A stretch of 64,000 nucleotides of DNA, taken from NCBI RefSeq assembly GCF_026341775.1, contig NZ_JAPEOB010000001.1, positions 4,526,001 to 4,590,000 of the forward strand, read 5' to 3'. The position numbers and the translations under genes are program-made. Shown piece by piece: positions 53,861 through 62,473 of this stretch. Within the stretch, counting starts at the first letter, position 1; the number at the start of each line of letters is the position of its first letter. The notes below the pieces were generated by a model. That model searched no databases. It worked only from the letters and a program-made list of their open reading frames with translations, and was not told the DNA's origin. Source of the DNA: Streptomyces sp. NBC_00654. GTDB lineage: Bacteria > Actinomycetota > Actinomycetes > Streptomycetales > Streptomycetaceae.

Positions 53861-54621
53861 GTGCGCCGTGTCGCCCTCGACCGGCGTCCGGTCGCGCATG
53901 TCGCGAAGGAACTCGGCGTCTCCCGTCAGTGCGCCCACCGCTGGGTGAACCGCTACCGCGCCGAGGGCTGGTGCGGGCTGCAGGACCGCAGCAGCAGCCC
54001 GCACCGCCATCCCATGACCGGCCAGGTCATCCGAGCCACCAGAGCCAGCAGCCGACGCTACGAACACCCCCGGCCCGGCGACATGATTCACACCGTGTCA
54101 AGAAACTCGGAAAGATCCCCGCCGGCGGCGGCCACCGCGCCCACGGCCGCGGCAAACGACCCGCATCCCTCCGGGGCCTGGGTTACGACTACGTCCACGC
54201 CGCCGTCGATGACCACTCCCGCCTCGCCCACGCCGAGATCCTTCCCGACGGGAAGGGCGCCACCTGCGCGGGCTTCCTCACCCGCGCAGCCGAGTTCTTC
54301 CACGCCCGCGGCATCACCCGCATCGAGCGGGTCATGACCGACAACGCCAAGAACTACCGGCTCTCCCACGACTTCCAGGCCGCCTGCCAAGCACTCGGCG
54401 CACGGCAGAAGTTCACCCGCCCGCACTGCCCATGGGCCAACGGAAAAGCCGAACGCTTCAACCGGACCATGCAGACCGAATGGGCCTACCGGAAGGTCTT
54501 CACCAGCAACGCCCAGCGCGCCCGAGCACTCGCACCCTGGCTCGGCTTCTGCAACACCGGCCGCCGACACACTGCGCTCGGCGGCCAGCCACCGATCAGC
54601 CGACTGTCACCAATGTCATGA
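53861..54621 (+). pseudogene. IS481-family transposase, internally deleted and frameshifted
   Basis: The N-terminal HTH (VALDRRPVAHVAKELGVSRQ, CAHRWVNRYRAEGWCGLQDR) is followed by a jump from SSSPHRHPMTG to RRYEHPRPGDMIH, with about 60 residues missing. A one-base shift at 54102 (before KKLGKIPAGGGHRAHGRG) follows. The DDE core itself is intact in the second frame: YDYVHAAVDDHSR, VMTDNAKNYR and WANGKAERFNRTMQTEWAYR. The element is inactive. I did not find matching terminal repeats. Confidence 0.82.
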
Positions 54622-54771
54622 CCGAGTACACCTAGGGTACTCGTGCTGGTCATGGGCGTGAGTCTGCGGAGAAGACCGTCTGTCAGCACGGTTGAGTCGA
54701 AGAGAAGCGCGGCAACGACGTCGCCGGATGTGCGAGCCTTCTTCTCCCGGACGCCGACCGGGAAGACTCTG

Positions 54772-55280
54772 ATGCACCCCGACGATGCCCTCAAGCAGCT
54801 CAGCCACATCGCGCGCGAGCGGGCGTTCTGTACTCACGTCGGGTCCGACCGGCTCATCCAGGCAGGGCCTGACGCGTTGATTGCCGGGATTGAGAGCCCC
54901 TCCCTCGCCATGTTGGCTGGCCTCCTCCGGACCGAAGAGCCCGACGCCCCAGGGCTCTTCGACCAGGTGCTGGAGGAGTTGGGACTGGTCTTCCAGCCCC
55001 CTGCTGACCCGCGTGCCGCGAAGTGGGCAATGGCCCACTGGGTCGCCGGTCAGATCGTTGACGGATCCCTCGCCCCTGCCACCGGCACCCACATCATCTG
55101 GGCAGACATCGCCCATGACCTTGACTATCCCGAAGATCTGGAACCCCTCGTCTCCTGTGCACACGGCTGGGACGACTGCCAGGAGGGCTGGGGAGCTCCT
55201 TCGAGGAACTCAACAAGGAAGCGGTCGAGGCGGCGAAGCAGTTCTTGATCAAGCGGTCGGCAGCAGAGGCAGGGAGCTGA
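54772..55280 (+). pseudogene. Frameshifted hypothetical gene
   Basis: From ATG 54772 (MHPDDALKQLSHIARERAFC) the frame looks coding through MLAGLLRTEEPDAPGLFDQV, AHWVAGQIVDGSLAPATGTH and SCAHGWDDCQEGWG. A one-base shift near 55195 then moves the natural ending (SSFEELNKEAVEAAKQFLIK, RSAAEAGS, stop at 55280) to another frame. Without the shift the protein would be about 168 aa, soluble and helical. I do not recognise the family. Confidence 0.6.
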
Positions 55281-55329
55281 CCACCGGTTCCTGCCCGCAG
55301 TGGTTGGGCGGTCTTCTACGATCCGGCGC

Positions 55330-55629
55330 ATGTTGGATCCCGAGCTGCTGGCGGAGGTGCGGGCCGAGCGGGACGAACTCTCCGTCGCCGAGCGAGTCTT
55401 TGAACGGGTGAGCGAACAGCTCGCCGACGAATGAGCCTCGGACGCGCCGATGCCCGGGCATGTGGGTGGGCATGCGGTGATGCTGATCCCGCACCGCACG
55501 TCGGGTCTGGAGGAGACTGTGCTCCCGCCGGGGGTTCCGCCCCGTCGTAACCCGGTACGAGAATCGGGCCTACATCTACCTCGGCACCGTCACCCTCGGA
55601 GCCCTCATGATCTGGCTCCGAACATGATC
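55330..55629 (+). pseudogene. Remnants of a small ORF and an IS transposase C-terminus
   Basis: ATG 55330 opens a 34-aa frame (MLDPELLAEVRAERDELSVA, ERVFERVSEQLADE). After an in-frame TGA the same frame continues coding-like (PMPGHVGGHAVMLIPHR). Near 55533 another piece reads VTRYENRAYIYLGTVTLGAL and MIWLRT, the ending style of IS5-type DDE transposases. All are fragments left of the intact IS1182 element. Confidence 0.5.
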
Positions 55630-55640
55630 CGAGAAACAGT

Positions 55641-57363
55641 GCCTAGAAGACTGATGAAGATCTTGTTGAGGGGCTGTCCGGCCGGAGGCCGGGCAGCCCC
55701 TCGTGGTCATGTGCCGGCTGGGGCGAGGTGCCAGGTGCCGTTCGTGTGGGTGAGTCCGAGGTTGATCAGTCGGCGGAGGTTGAGAGCGGCTGCTCGGGTG
55801 TGGAGCCAGGTGTCGTTCTTGATGGTGCCGATGTAGCGGAGTCTGCGGTTGCCTCGGCGGACGATCCAGGCGACAGCCCGTTCGACCGGTGGTCGCCAGC
55901 GACGGTAGGCGGCTTGCCAATGGGGGTCGGTGGCGGCCTGGTGGCGGGCGGCCGCCTGCTGGTCGTGGTGGGGGCGGAGGGTCAGGATCCTGCCCGCTTT
56001 GGCTCTGGTGCACTTCTCACGCAGGGGGCAGCCGGTGCACAGGTCTTTGAAAGCCGCTTTGCGCTGGTGGTGCTGCCCGCCCGGGTCCGACAGAGGGACG
56101 GTGTGTCCTTGGGGACAGGTCACGGTGGCCGCGGCGGTGTCGATGGCGAAGTCGTCGAGAGTGAAACCGCCGGGAACGGCCGCCCGCAGCGGGGCGGGTT
56201 TGAGGAACAGCCGGTGTCCGGTCTGCTCCAGCACCTGGCGGGCGTCACCGGTGGAGTAGGCGGTGTCGCCGAAGGCGTGAACCGGCTCGTCCTCCTCGGC
56301 GAGCAGGTCCAGGCCGACGGCGGCTTCGTGGTGCTCCGGCCCGGTTCCGGGAGTGAGGGCGACGGCGGTGAACAGGCCGGTCTCGGGCTCGACGGCGAGG
56401 TGGGCCTTGTATCCGTCCTGCTTGTGGGAGCGGGTCTTGTGGACGTGCCGGGCTTCGGGATCGACGGTGGAGACCATGCGGCCAGGGGCGGTGCCCTGGG
56501 TGATGCGCCAGCGCCCGTCGCGGCCGTCGGAGTCCTCGGCCGGTTCGACATCCTGCCCGGCGACCAGGGCCAGGATGCCCACCGCGTTCGCGGCCTTCTC
56601 GCCGAGCTGCTGCTCGGGCAGGTGCCCCAGCAGCCGCAGTGCATCCGTGACCAGGGCGTCGACCAGCGCGGCGCGGGCCCGGGCGTCGTTCCAGGCGATG
56701 CGGGGCTTGCCCGGGTCGGTGTAGTCGTGCGCGGTGCACTGCACGGCCGCGGCCGGGCCAGCTCCCGGGACTTCCCGGATGACCGCCCGGACAGCGGCGA
56801 TGATCTGGGTGACGGTGTCCTGGGTGGCGACCGCGTCGTCCAGGACGGTGGAGTCCAGTGCCCGGCGGCGCCTGCCCCTCAGGACGCCGGTGGCCTTGAC
56901 GACCTCGCGGACCGCTTCGAAGACCCGGTTCGGGCGCGTGGAGCGGGCCAGCCGTCGACGGAAGTAGGCCAGCAGGGACGGGTCGAAGGCCATGTCGTGC
57001 AGACCGAGCCCGCAGGCGGCTTTCCACCGCAGGTCACAGCGTAATTCCTGGACCGTCTCGAAGTCCGACAGGCCGTGCAAGGCCTGCACCGTGATCGCGG
57101 CGGCCAGGATCTGCGGCGGCATCGAGGGCCGCCCGTTCGCCGACGGATACATGTCGGCGAACATCTCCGCGGGAAACAGCCGGCCACGGTGCTCGGCCAG
57201 GAACGCGAACACACTCCCAGCCGGAATCAACTCCCGGCACGTCACCCACACATCGGGCCCGACCGTCTCCCCGACCCACTCCCCTTGAACCACAACAACG
57301 AGTCTGGCCCCGCCGCTGACGCGGCGGGGCCAGAACCCAACATCTTCATCAGTCTTCTAGGGC
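55641..57363 (-). mobile_element. Complete IS1182-family insertion sequence
   Basis: A 1.72-kb element is bounded by 21-bp perfect inverted repeats at 55641-55661 and 57343-57363 (outer bases GCCTAGAAGACTGATG). Inside each end is a strong hairpin: 55669-55701 (AGGGGCTG...CAGCCCCT) and 57303-57334 (CTGGCCCCGCCGC...GCGGCGGGGCCAG). These can block outside transcription. It holds one intact transposase gene on the minus strand. I saw no clear target-site duplication. Confidence 0.85.
55707..57293 (-). CDS. IS1182-family transposase
   Basis: This intact 528-aa DDE transposase has an N-terminal domain (PSMPPQILAAAITVQALHGL, SDFETVQELRCDLRWKAACG). Catalytic-core pieces are ALDSTVLDDAVATQDTVTQI (first Asp), then KTRSHKQDGYKAHLAVEPET, AFGDTAYSTGDARQVLEQTG (second Asp) and RPPVERAVAWIVRRGNRRLR (Glu). 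A Cys cluster CTGCPLREKC precedes the last part, as in IS1182 enzymes. Length and motifs are those of an active transposase. It starts 50 bases inside the right end of the IS. Confidence 0.9.
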   Translation of the reverse strand: MVQGEWVGETVGPDVWVTCRELIPAGSVFAFLAEHRGRLFPAEMFADMYPSANGRPSMPPQILAAAITVQALHGLSDFETVQELRCDLRWKAACGLGLHDMAFDPSLLAYFRRRLARSTRPNRVFEAVREVVKATGVLRGRRRRALDSTVLDDAVATQDTVTQIIAAVRAVIREVPGAGPAAAVQCTAHDYTDPGKPRIAWNDARARAALVDALVTDALRLLGHLPEQQLGEKAANAVGILALVAGQDVEPAEDSDGRDGRWRITQGTAPGRMVSTVDPEARHVHKTRSHKQDGYKAHLAVEPETGLFTAVALTPGTGPEHHEAAVGLDLLAEEDEPVHAFGDTAYSTGDARQVLEQTGHRLFLKPAPLRAAVPGGFTLDDFAIDTAAATVTCPQGHTVPLSDPGGQHHQRKAAFKDLCTGCPLREKCTRAKAGRILTLRPHHDQQAAARHQAATDPHWQAAYRRWRPPVERAVAWIVRRGNRRLRYIGTIKNDTWLHTRAAALNLRRLINLGLTHTNGTWHLAPAGT

Positions 57364-57432
57364 TTTCTTCCGAGGCCGGGTGCGACCGAGGACCGATCCG
57401 GAAGAGGAACCTCCACCTTTAGCGTGGTGGTC

Positions 57433-57909
57433 ATGAGTGAAGCTGGGCAGATAGCCGCCTCGGACTGCGCCGTTGCCCTTGTGCGCGGGTACGCGGAGCA
57501 GGACGCCGTCGCGGTGGCGAGTTCCCTCGTCACGCTGGACGCGTCCGGTCAGGCGAGGGCGTACGCAATCCTCGGGGCGCAGTTCCAGTGGACTCTGAGC
57601 ATCGTCGAGGTTGTCGGCCGGGGCATCGGGGTCTGCCGTCTGGTGCGTCTGGCTGACTTCGTCGCTTCGGCCGCGCCGCCGCACTACGAGTTCGCCGTCA
57701 CCGAGGCCGTACGTGCCTGGGCTCGCGACGACCTGGGTGGGGTTCGGCAGGTGTGCGGCGAGGACTTGGTGGGTGCCCTGCATGTGTCGGCCGTTTTCGT
57801 CGCGGCGCTGGGACTGGCGCTGTGGGGCCAGGACACTTTCCTGGGCGTTCTGACCGAGTACGGGCAGAACGCCCAGGACCTCATGACGGGACACCGGCCC
57901 GACTTCTAG
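57433..57909 (+). CDS. Unrecognised helical protein, 158 aa
   Basis: From ATG 57433 (MSEAGQIAASDCAVALVRGY) the protein is mostly helical with small hydrophobic residues (LGAQFQWTLSIVEVVGRGIG, HVSAVFVAALGLALWGQDTF) but no clear signal peptide. It lies 101 bases before the radical SAM gene on the same strand and may be co-transcribed with it. I do not recognise the family. Confidence 0.6.
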   Translation: MSEAGQIAASDCAVALVRGYAEQDAVAVASSLVTLDASGQARAYAILGAQFQWTLSIVEVVGRGIGVCRLVRLADFVASAAPPHYEFAVTEAVRAWARDDLGGVRQVCGEDLVGALHVSAVFVAALGLALWGQDTFLGVLTEYGQNAQDLMTGHRPDF

Positions 57910-58010
57910 CCGACTCGCCCCCAATGAACTCTCGCCGGCTTCGTCGTCGATGCCCCCATCCCTGACCGAGGCCGGCGAGAACCCCCGCGTAGTGAAGGAG
58001 AGTTCCGCGT

Positions 58011-59333
58011 ATGCCCAGCCGTGCCGCCTTGGTCGAGGGTCTCATGGATCGCTTCCCGGACCTGCCTCGGGAAGCGGTGATCAAGGAGGACCTGCTGCGC
58101 GGCGGCATCGCCTTCGATGCCGCCGCGCTGAGTGACAACCACGACGGGGACGTCAAACCGAAGTCGTACTTCATCTTCTCCTTCGACCATGGCACCCTGC
58201 CCGAGCTGGGTCAGGCCGCGCTGCGCCGCCCGCCGGAGGAGATCGTGCTGACTGGCGGGCCCTATGGGCTGCGCCGCACGGTGGTGTCGGTTCGGGTGAA
58301 CCCTGCCTCGCCCTATCGGGTGGCTCCCGGCGCTGAGGGGAGGCTGGGTCTGTATCTGGAGGGGGAGCGGATCGCCGATGTCGGTCTGCCGCCGATGCCG
58401 GACTATTACCGGCACACCCTGGCGAGCGGGAAATCGGTGATGGAGGTCGCCCCGACCATCCAGTGGGGCTATCTGATCTATTTGACGGTGTTCCGCGTCT
58501 GCCAGTACTTCGGCGCCAAGCAGGAGTGCCAGTACTGCGACATCAACCACAACTGGCACCAGCACAAGGCTGCGGGCCGCCCCTACACCGGTGTCAAGCC
58601 CGTCGAGGAGGTACTGGAGGCGCTGGAGATCATCGACCGGCACGATGTCGCCGGCACTTCAACCGCTTACACGCTGACCGGCGGGGCGATCACCTCACGG
58701 GTCGGGGGGCTGGACGAAGCCGATTTCTACGGGCAGTACGCCAAGGCGATCGAGGAGCGGTTCCCCGGCCGCTGGATCGGCAAGGTCGTCGCCCAGGCCC
58801 TGCCCAATGACGCCGTGAGGCGCTTCCACCACCACGGGATACGGATCTACCACCCCAACTACGAGGTGTGGGACCGGCGTCTGTTCGAACTGTACTGCCC
58901 CGGCAAGGAACGGCACGTCGGCCGCGACGAATGGCACCGGCGCATCCTGGACTCCGCCGAGATCTTCGGGCCGCGCAACGTGATCCCGAACTTCGTCGCG
59001 GGGGTCGAGATGGCCGAGCCCTTCGGTTTCACCAGTGTCGGCGAGGCCATCGACTCCACCGTCGAAGGCCTGCGGTTCTTCATGTCGCACGGCATCACCC
59101 CGCGCTTCACCACCCGGTGCCCGGAGCCCACCACCCCCCTGGGCAAGGCCAACCCGCACGGAGCACCGCTGGAATACCACGTCCGGCTCCTTGAGGCGTA
59201 CCGGGCGACGATGCAGGAGTTCGGACTGAGCTCGCCGCCCGGATACGGCCCGGCCGGCCCCGGGAACGCCGTCTTCTCCGTCAGCTCCTTCATGGACACC
59301 CTCCCCGCGCAACCGCGGGAGGCGAAGAAGTGA
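58011..59333 (+). CDS. Radical SAM enzyme with CX8CX2C cluster motif
   Basis: This 440-aa protein starts at ATG 58011 with AAGGAG ten bases upstream. A long N-terminal extension of about 150 residues (LRRTVVSVRVNPASPYRVAP, GRLGLYLEGERIADVGLPPM) precedes the cluster motif Cys164-x8-Cys173-x2-Cys176 (CQYFGAKQECQYCDIN). The SAM-binding part follows (TSTAYTLTGGAITSRVGGLD), then a barrel with HHHGIRIYHPNYEVWDR and IPNFVAGVEMAEPFGFTSVG. The spacing CX8CX2C differs from the usual CX3CX2C but keeps the CxxC half. The substrate is unknown. The stop overlaps the next gene's GTG (GTGA), so the two proteins are coupled. Confidence 0.82.
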   Translation: MPSRAALVEGLMDRFPDLPREAVIKEDLLRGGIAFDAAALSDNHDGDVKPKSYFIFSFDHGTLPELGQAALRRPPEEIVLTGGPYGLRRTVVSVRVNPASPYRVAPGAEGRLGLYLEGERIADVGLPPMPDYYRHTLASGKSVMEVAPTIQWGYLIYLTVFRVCQYFGAKQECQYCDINHNWHQHKAAGRPYTGVKPVEEVLEALEIIDRHDVAGTSTAYTLTGGAITSRVGGLDEADFYGQYAKAIEERFPGRWIGKVVAQALPNDAVRRFHHHGIRIYHPNYEVWDRRLFELYCPGKERHVGRDEWHRRILDSAEIFGPRNVIPNFVAGVEMAEPFGFTSVGEAIDSTVEGLRFFMSHGITPRFTTRCPEPTTPLGKANPHGAPLEYHVRLLEAYRATMQEFGLSSPPGYGPAGPGNAVFSVSSFMDTLPAQPREAKK

Positions 59334-59911
59334 ACTTCCGTACACCGATCCCGGCGCTGTTCCCCGGCGCCTCGGGCCGTATCGTCACCGCGCTGACCGC
59401 CCACCGGGCGACGAACACGGGGGCACCGTTGTCGCCGACGGACCTGGCCCGTGACGCGTCCGTTGCCGTCACCCAAGTGGAGGCCACGCTCTTCCGCCTC
59501 GGTCTCCTGGGCCTGATCGAGCCACGTGGGCGTGGAGGGGATGTGCGGCTGGTCGCAGGGCACGTCGTGTGGAAGGCACTGGACGGCTTGGCCGACTTGC
59601 GGCAGCGCGTGGTGGAGGAAGTCCGCGAACGTGCCGCTGCGGACCTCATCCCCGCCCCGGCCCGGCTCGCCATCGCCGGTCCCGTCGCCGACGGCACTGC
59701 CACACACCCGGCCGACGTACTGGAACTGATCGTCGTCCCACCCTCCACAGCCCCCGAGAACTGGAGCGAGCAGGCAGACCGCATGGCCGCGCGGCTCTCC
59801 CGGCACCTGGGCAACGTCGTCACCCTTCGCACAGCGGCGACCGACGCCGACGCCGCCCGCGTCGCCGGACCCGAGGCATTCCTCATCATCCCGCCAGACA
59901 GTGCGCGGTAA
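59330..59911 (+). CDS. Winged-helix protein with nucleotidyltransferase-like C-domain
   Basis: This 193-aa protein has a GTG start (NFRTPIPALFPGASGRIVTA) that overlaps the radical SAM stop. The first half is a winged helix (SPTDLARDASVAVTQVEATL, FRLGLLGLIEPRGRGG). The second half has an RLAIAGPVADGTATHPADVL-ELIVV pattern that recalls an MNT-type nucleotidyltransferase core (GSxARG...DIDLxVV), but without the usual GS and paired Asp. It may be a regulator of, or partner for, the radical SAM enzyme. Confidence 0.62.
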   Translation: MNFRTPIPALFPGASGRIVTALTAHRATNTGAPLSPTDLARDASVAVTQVEATLFRLGLLGLIEPRGRGGDVRLVAGHVVWKALDGLADLRQRVVEEVRERAAADLIPAPARLAIAGPVADGTATHPADVLELIVVPPSTAPENWSEQADRMAARLSRHLGNVVTLRTAATDADAARVAGPEAFLIIPPDSAR

Positions 59912-60186
59912 ATCACCGGCAACCGCTTCCAGGAGACGAGGGGAGATGCCCCTCCCCTCGTAGCGTGGAGTCCGTGATTGCGGGGGAAGCCGGGATTGCC
60001 GTGGAGGTCATGTTCCACTCGTCGTCTGGCTCCTTCAACGCGATCAATGTGGCCGCGCCGGAAGAAGCTGGCCACTGGTTGTTCCGGCACCGTCGTGAAG
60101 TACGAGGTCGCCCCCTTGGGTAGCAGTCAGGCTGATCGCCTCCGAGGGCGGTATCAGCATTCTCGCCCAAGGAGTACGAACAGGGC

Positions 60187-60490
60187 ATGGAGCAGTTCCG
60201 CGTCGCGGTGCTCGACGCCGACCCGGAACGCTTCCCCGCCCTGGCCCACTTCGCCCGCGACATCCGTCCCCTCGGAGCGGACCGCCGCGCCGCATGCTCC
60301 GTACGCCCGCGTGGGATCCGGACCGGACGTACGGCGGGTGGTGAGGAGGTCTCGGGACCTCCTCCGGCTCTCCGGCACCCCGCGGTACGCGGAAGTGCAC
60401 GGCGCCGCCCGCGAGGTGCTGGCACGGCATCTCGCGGGCGGTGGACCGCACATCCGCATCGCCGATCGCCGCCAGGCGCTGCGCGGGTAG
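60187..60490 (+). pseudogene. Frameshifted unknown gene remnant
   Basis: The plus strand reads MEQFRVAVLDADPERFPALA and HFARDIRPLGADRRAA in one frame, then VRRSRDLLRLSGTPRYAEVH and GAAREVLARHLAGGGPHIRI in another, ending at 60490. Both parts look coding, so a frameshift near 60310 is likely. I do not recognise the family. The stretch 59912-60186 before it holds nothing I can support. Confidence 0.4.
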
Positions 60491-60547
60491 CCGCCCGGTG
60501 CGGTCCGGGTGTCCGGTGGAGGTCCGGACCCGTCGGCCGCAGGGGTG

Positions 60548-60931
60548 TCACCGTTCGCCTACGGTCAGCCTTTCGGGGGCCGACGGCCACTTCTCCATGG
60601 CTGCGACGATCTCCGTCAGTCGGGTCTCGAAGGCCGCAGCGTCGACGTCGCCGCTTCCGTAGGCCTGCCACAGGTCGACGAGCTGGTCTTCCCGCTCGCC
60701 GAGATCGATGAGCTTGCCGGCCAAGGTGAAGCCGTCCAGGGACGGCTTCCCGACCTCCAGCACCCAACGAGTCGCAGCCGCGGCTGCGGTGATGCCACGG
60801 CCTGCCAGTTCAACAATGGTGAAAGGCACCTTGGGATGGGTTGCCACGGCGAGGAACACACCCAGGAAGACCGAGTTCCGAACGGCCGTCACGGCCGCTG
60901 TCCCGCCGCTGGACGCTTCACTGTCCGACAC
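60548..60931 (-). CDS. Hypothetical helical protein, 127 aa
   Basis: GTG 60931 (SDSEASSGGTAAVTAVRNSV) follows AGAGGTAGGGAC; an ATG five codons earlier is possible. The protein has a hydrophobic middle (FLGVFLAVATHPKVPFTIVE, LAGRGITAAAAATRWVLEVG) and a soluble helical end (LIDLGEREDQLVDLWQAYGS, FETRLTEIVAAMEKWPSAPE). It might be a short membrane-associated protein. I do not recognise the family. Confidence 0.5.
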   Translation of the reverse strand: MSDSEASSGGTAAVTAVRNSVFLGVFLAVATHPKVPFTIVELAGRGITAAAAATRWVLEVGKPSLDGFTLAGKLIDLGEREDQLVDLWQAYGSGDVDAAAFETRLTEIVAAMEKWPSAPERLTVGER

Positions 60932-60946
60932 GTCCCTACCTCTCAT

Positions 60947-61438
60947 CCGCAGGATGCCGCACGCCCAGAGCAGTCGCGATCGCCCAGCAGCCTACCGAGA
61001 TGTCCGGCCAAGGATCTGAGCCGAGCCACTAGCCCCGTACTCCGCGGGTCGCTATTCGGCTGGAGAGCGGGGCCGGGCAGTGTCCGGCACGGGCCTGTCG
61101 ACGTTCGATCGGGTGTGTCGATGGCTTCCCGGTCCCCGCGGCCACGAACGGAACGCCCCCGTATGGAGTGCGTGATCGAGTCCGTGTTTGGGCGCTCTGC
61201 CCGTCGCTGCCGAGTTTCTGCGCCGGCTGGATGTCAAGGGCCGGAAGCCCCCGCTTCCGCTGGACGCTCGCCCGGTGAGGGGTACGCGGCCGCGCCGGGG
61301 GATGACCACGGGGAGCCGTCGCCCTGCGCGCGGCTGCGGGAGCTCGACGAGAACTGCACGATGCGGCACTGAGTTTTCCCGGCCCGGCCGGTCTACGGTT
61401 CGTCAGGTGATCAGAAAGCGCGAAGCAGGAGGAGCGAC
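60947..61438. other. Intergenic stretch with no supported gene
   Basis: About 490 bases. One plus frame near 61190-61370 looks faintly coding (AAEFLRRLDVKGRKPPLPLD, LRELDENCTMRH in a different frame) but has no start and changes frame, so it may be a decayed gene end. The last 20 bases before 61439 are the ribosome site (AGGAGGAGCG) of the reductase gene. Confidence 0.35.
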
Positions 61439-62083
61439 ATGAGCCAGTTGCTGCGGGTCCAGAACTTCACCGTCTCGAGCGACGGGTTCGGCGCCGGCGA
61501 GGGCCAGAGCCTCGAGAAGCCGTTCGGCCATGCCGATCCGGGGAACTTGCTCGCCTGGGCCTTTGCCACCGACCACCCACCCATCAAGCGCTCCGAACCC
61601 GGTGGCCGAGGTCTGGACGACTACTTCACGCGGGACTACGCCCGCAACATCGGCGCCGAGATCATGGGCCGCAACAAGTTCGGGCCGCAGCGCGGGCCCT
61701 GGCAGGACCACGAGTGGCAGGGATGGTGGGGTGACGAGCCCCCGTTCCACACGCCGGTGTTCGTCATGACGCACCACAAGCGCCCCTCGTTCACGCTCTC
61801 CGACACCACGTTCCACTTCGTCGACGGCGACCCGGCCTCGGTGCTCGCCCAGGCGAAGGAGGCAGCGCAGGGCCAGGACGTCCGGCTTGGCGGTGGGGCC
61901 ACGATCATCCGGCAGTTCCTCGAGGCCGACCTCCTCGACACCTTGCATGTGGCGGTCGCGCCGACGAAGCTCGGCTCCGGGGCCCGGCTGTGGGAGTCCC
62001 CTGATGAGCTGCTCGACCGGTTCCACCAGGACGTCGTGCCCAGCCCGAGCGGCGTGACGCACCACCTGTTCTGGCGGAAGTGA
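61439..62083 (+). CDS. Dihydrofolate reductase/RibD C-domain family reductase
   Basis: This 214-aa protein starts at ATG 61439 with AGGAGG eight bases upstream. It has the fold pattern of RibD_C/DHFR-like reductases: VQNFTVSSDGFGAGEGQSLE, DYARNIGAEIMGRNKFGPQR, HTPVFVMTHHKRPSFTLSDT, DVRLGGGATIIRQFLEADLL and DTLHVAVAPTKLGSGARLWE. The GGGATIIRQ stretch is the NADP-binding end. The natural substrate is unknown; such genes are common single-gene units in Streptomyces. Confidence 0.85.
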   Translation: MSQLLRVQNFTVSSDGFGAGEGQSLEKPFGHADPGNLLAWAFATDHPPIKRSEPGGRGLDDYFTRDYARNIGAEIMGRNKFGPQRGPWQDHEWQGWWGDEPPFHTPVFVMTHHKRPSFTLSDTTFHFVDGDPASVLAQAKEAAQGQDVRLGGGATIIRQFLEADLLDTLHVAVAPTKLGSGARLWESPDELLDRFHQDVVPSPSGVTHHLFWRK

Positions 62084-62152
62084 GGCCGGACCACCCGGCC
62101 GGCGCGGGCTCCGTCACCGGCGCCCGCGGCATGGCCGCTGCCCAGCGGCGTC

Positions 62153-62320
62153 CTAAGGGCTGTCCCGTAATCCCTGGCGGGCGCACGACGACAGCTACGG
62201 CACCTCGCGGCGTTGTCGGAACGCCCGCATACATCCGGTATGCGGGCGTCCCTCCGCCTTGCGATGGACCGCATCCGACGCCGCGCGCTGATCCACCAGG
62301 GATTACGGGACAGCCCTTAG
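62153..62320. mobile_element. 168-bp MITE-like element with 25-bp perfect terminal inverted repeats
   Basis: The left repeat at 62153-62177 (CTAAGGGCTGTCCCGTAATC...) pairs perfectly with the right repeat at 62296-62320 (...GATTACGGGACAGCCCTTAG). The middle contains a second hairpin, ACGCCCGCATAC / GTATGCGGGCGT (62221-62232 and 62238-62249, 5-base loop). It has no coding capacity. This is the form of a non-autonomous miniature element. I believe similar GGGCTGTCCCGTAATC repeats are widespread in Streptomyces intergenic DNA (memory). Confidence 0.8.
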
Positions 62321-62473
62321 CCTCGTATTTCGCGGGTAGCTGCGGGTGCTGTTCAGGTCTGCAGCCAGCGTGGGCGTCGCACGTCGAGTCCCAGCAGATC
62401 GAGGAGGTCGACCTGGACGACCTGGCTGAGGATGATGGTGGGCGGGTCGGTGACTCCGCGGATGCGTAGCTGG

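Noticed and set aside
57924..57965. A 13-codon ORF before the radical SAM gene as a peptide precursor
   Set aside because: It is too short, has no leader-core form and no ribosome site I can defend; mentioned only as a point to test in the radical SAM finding.
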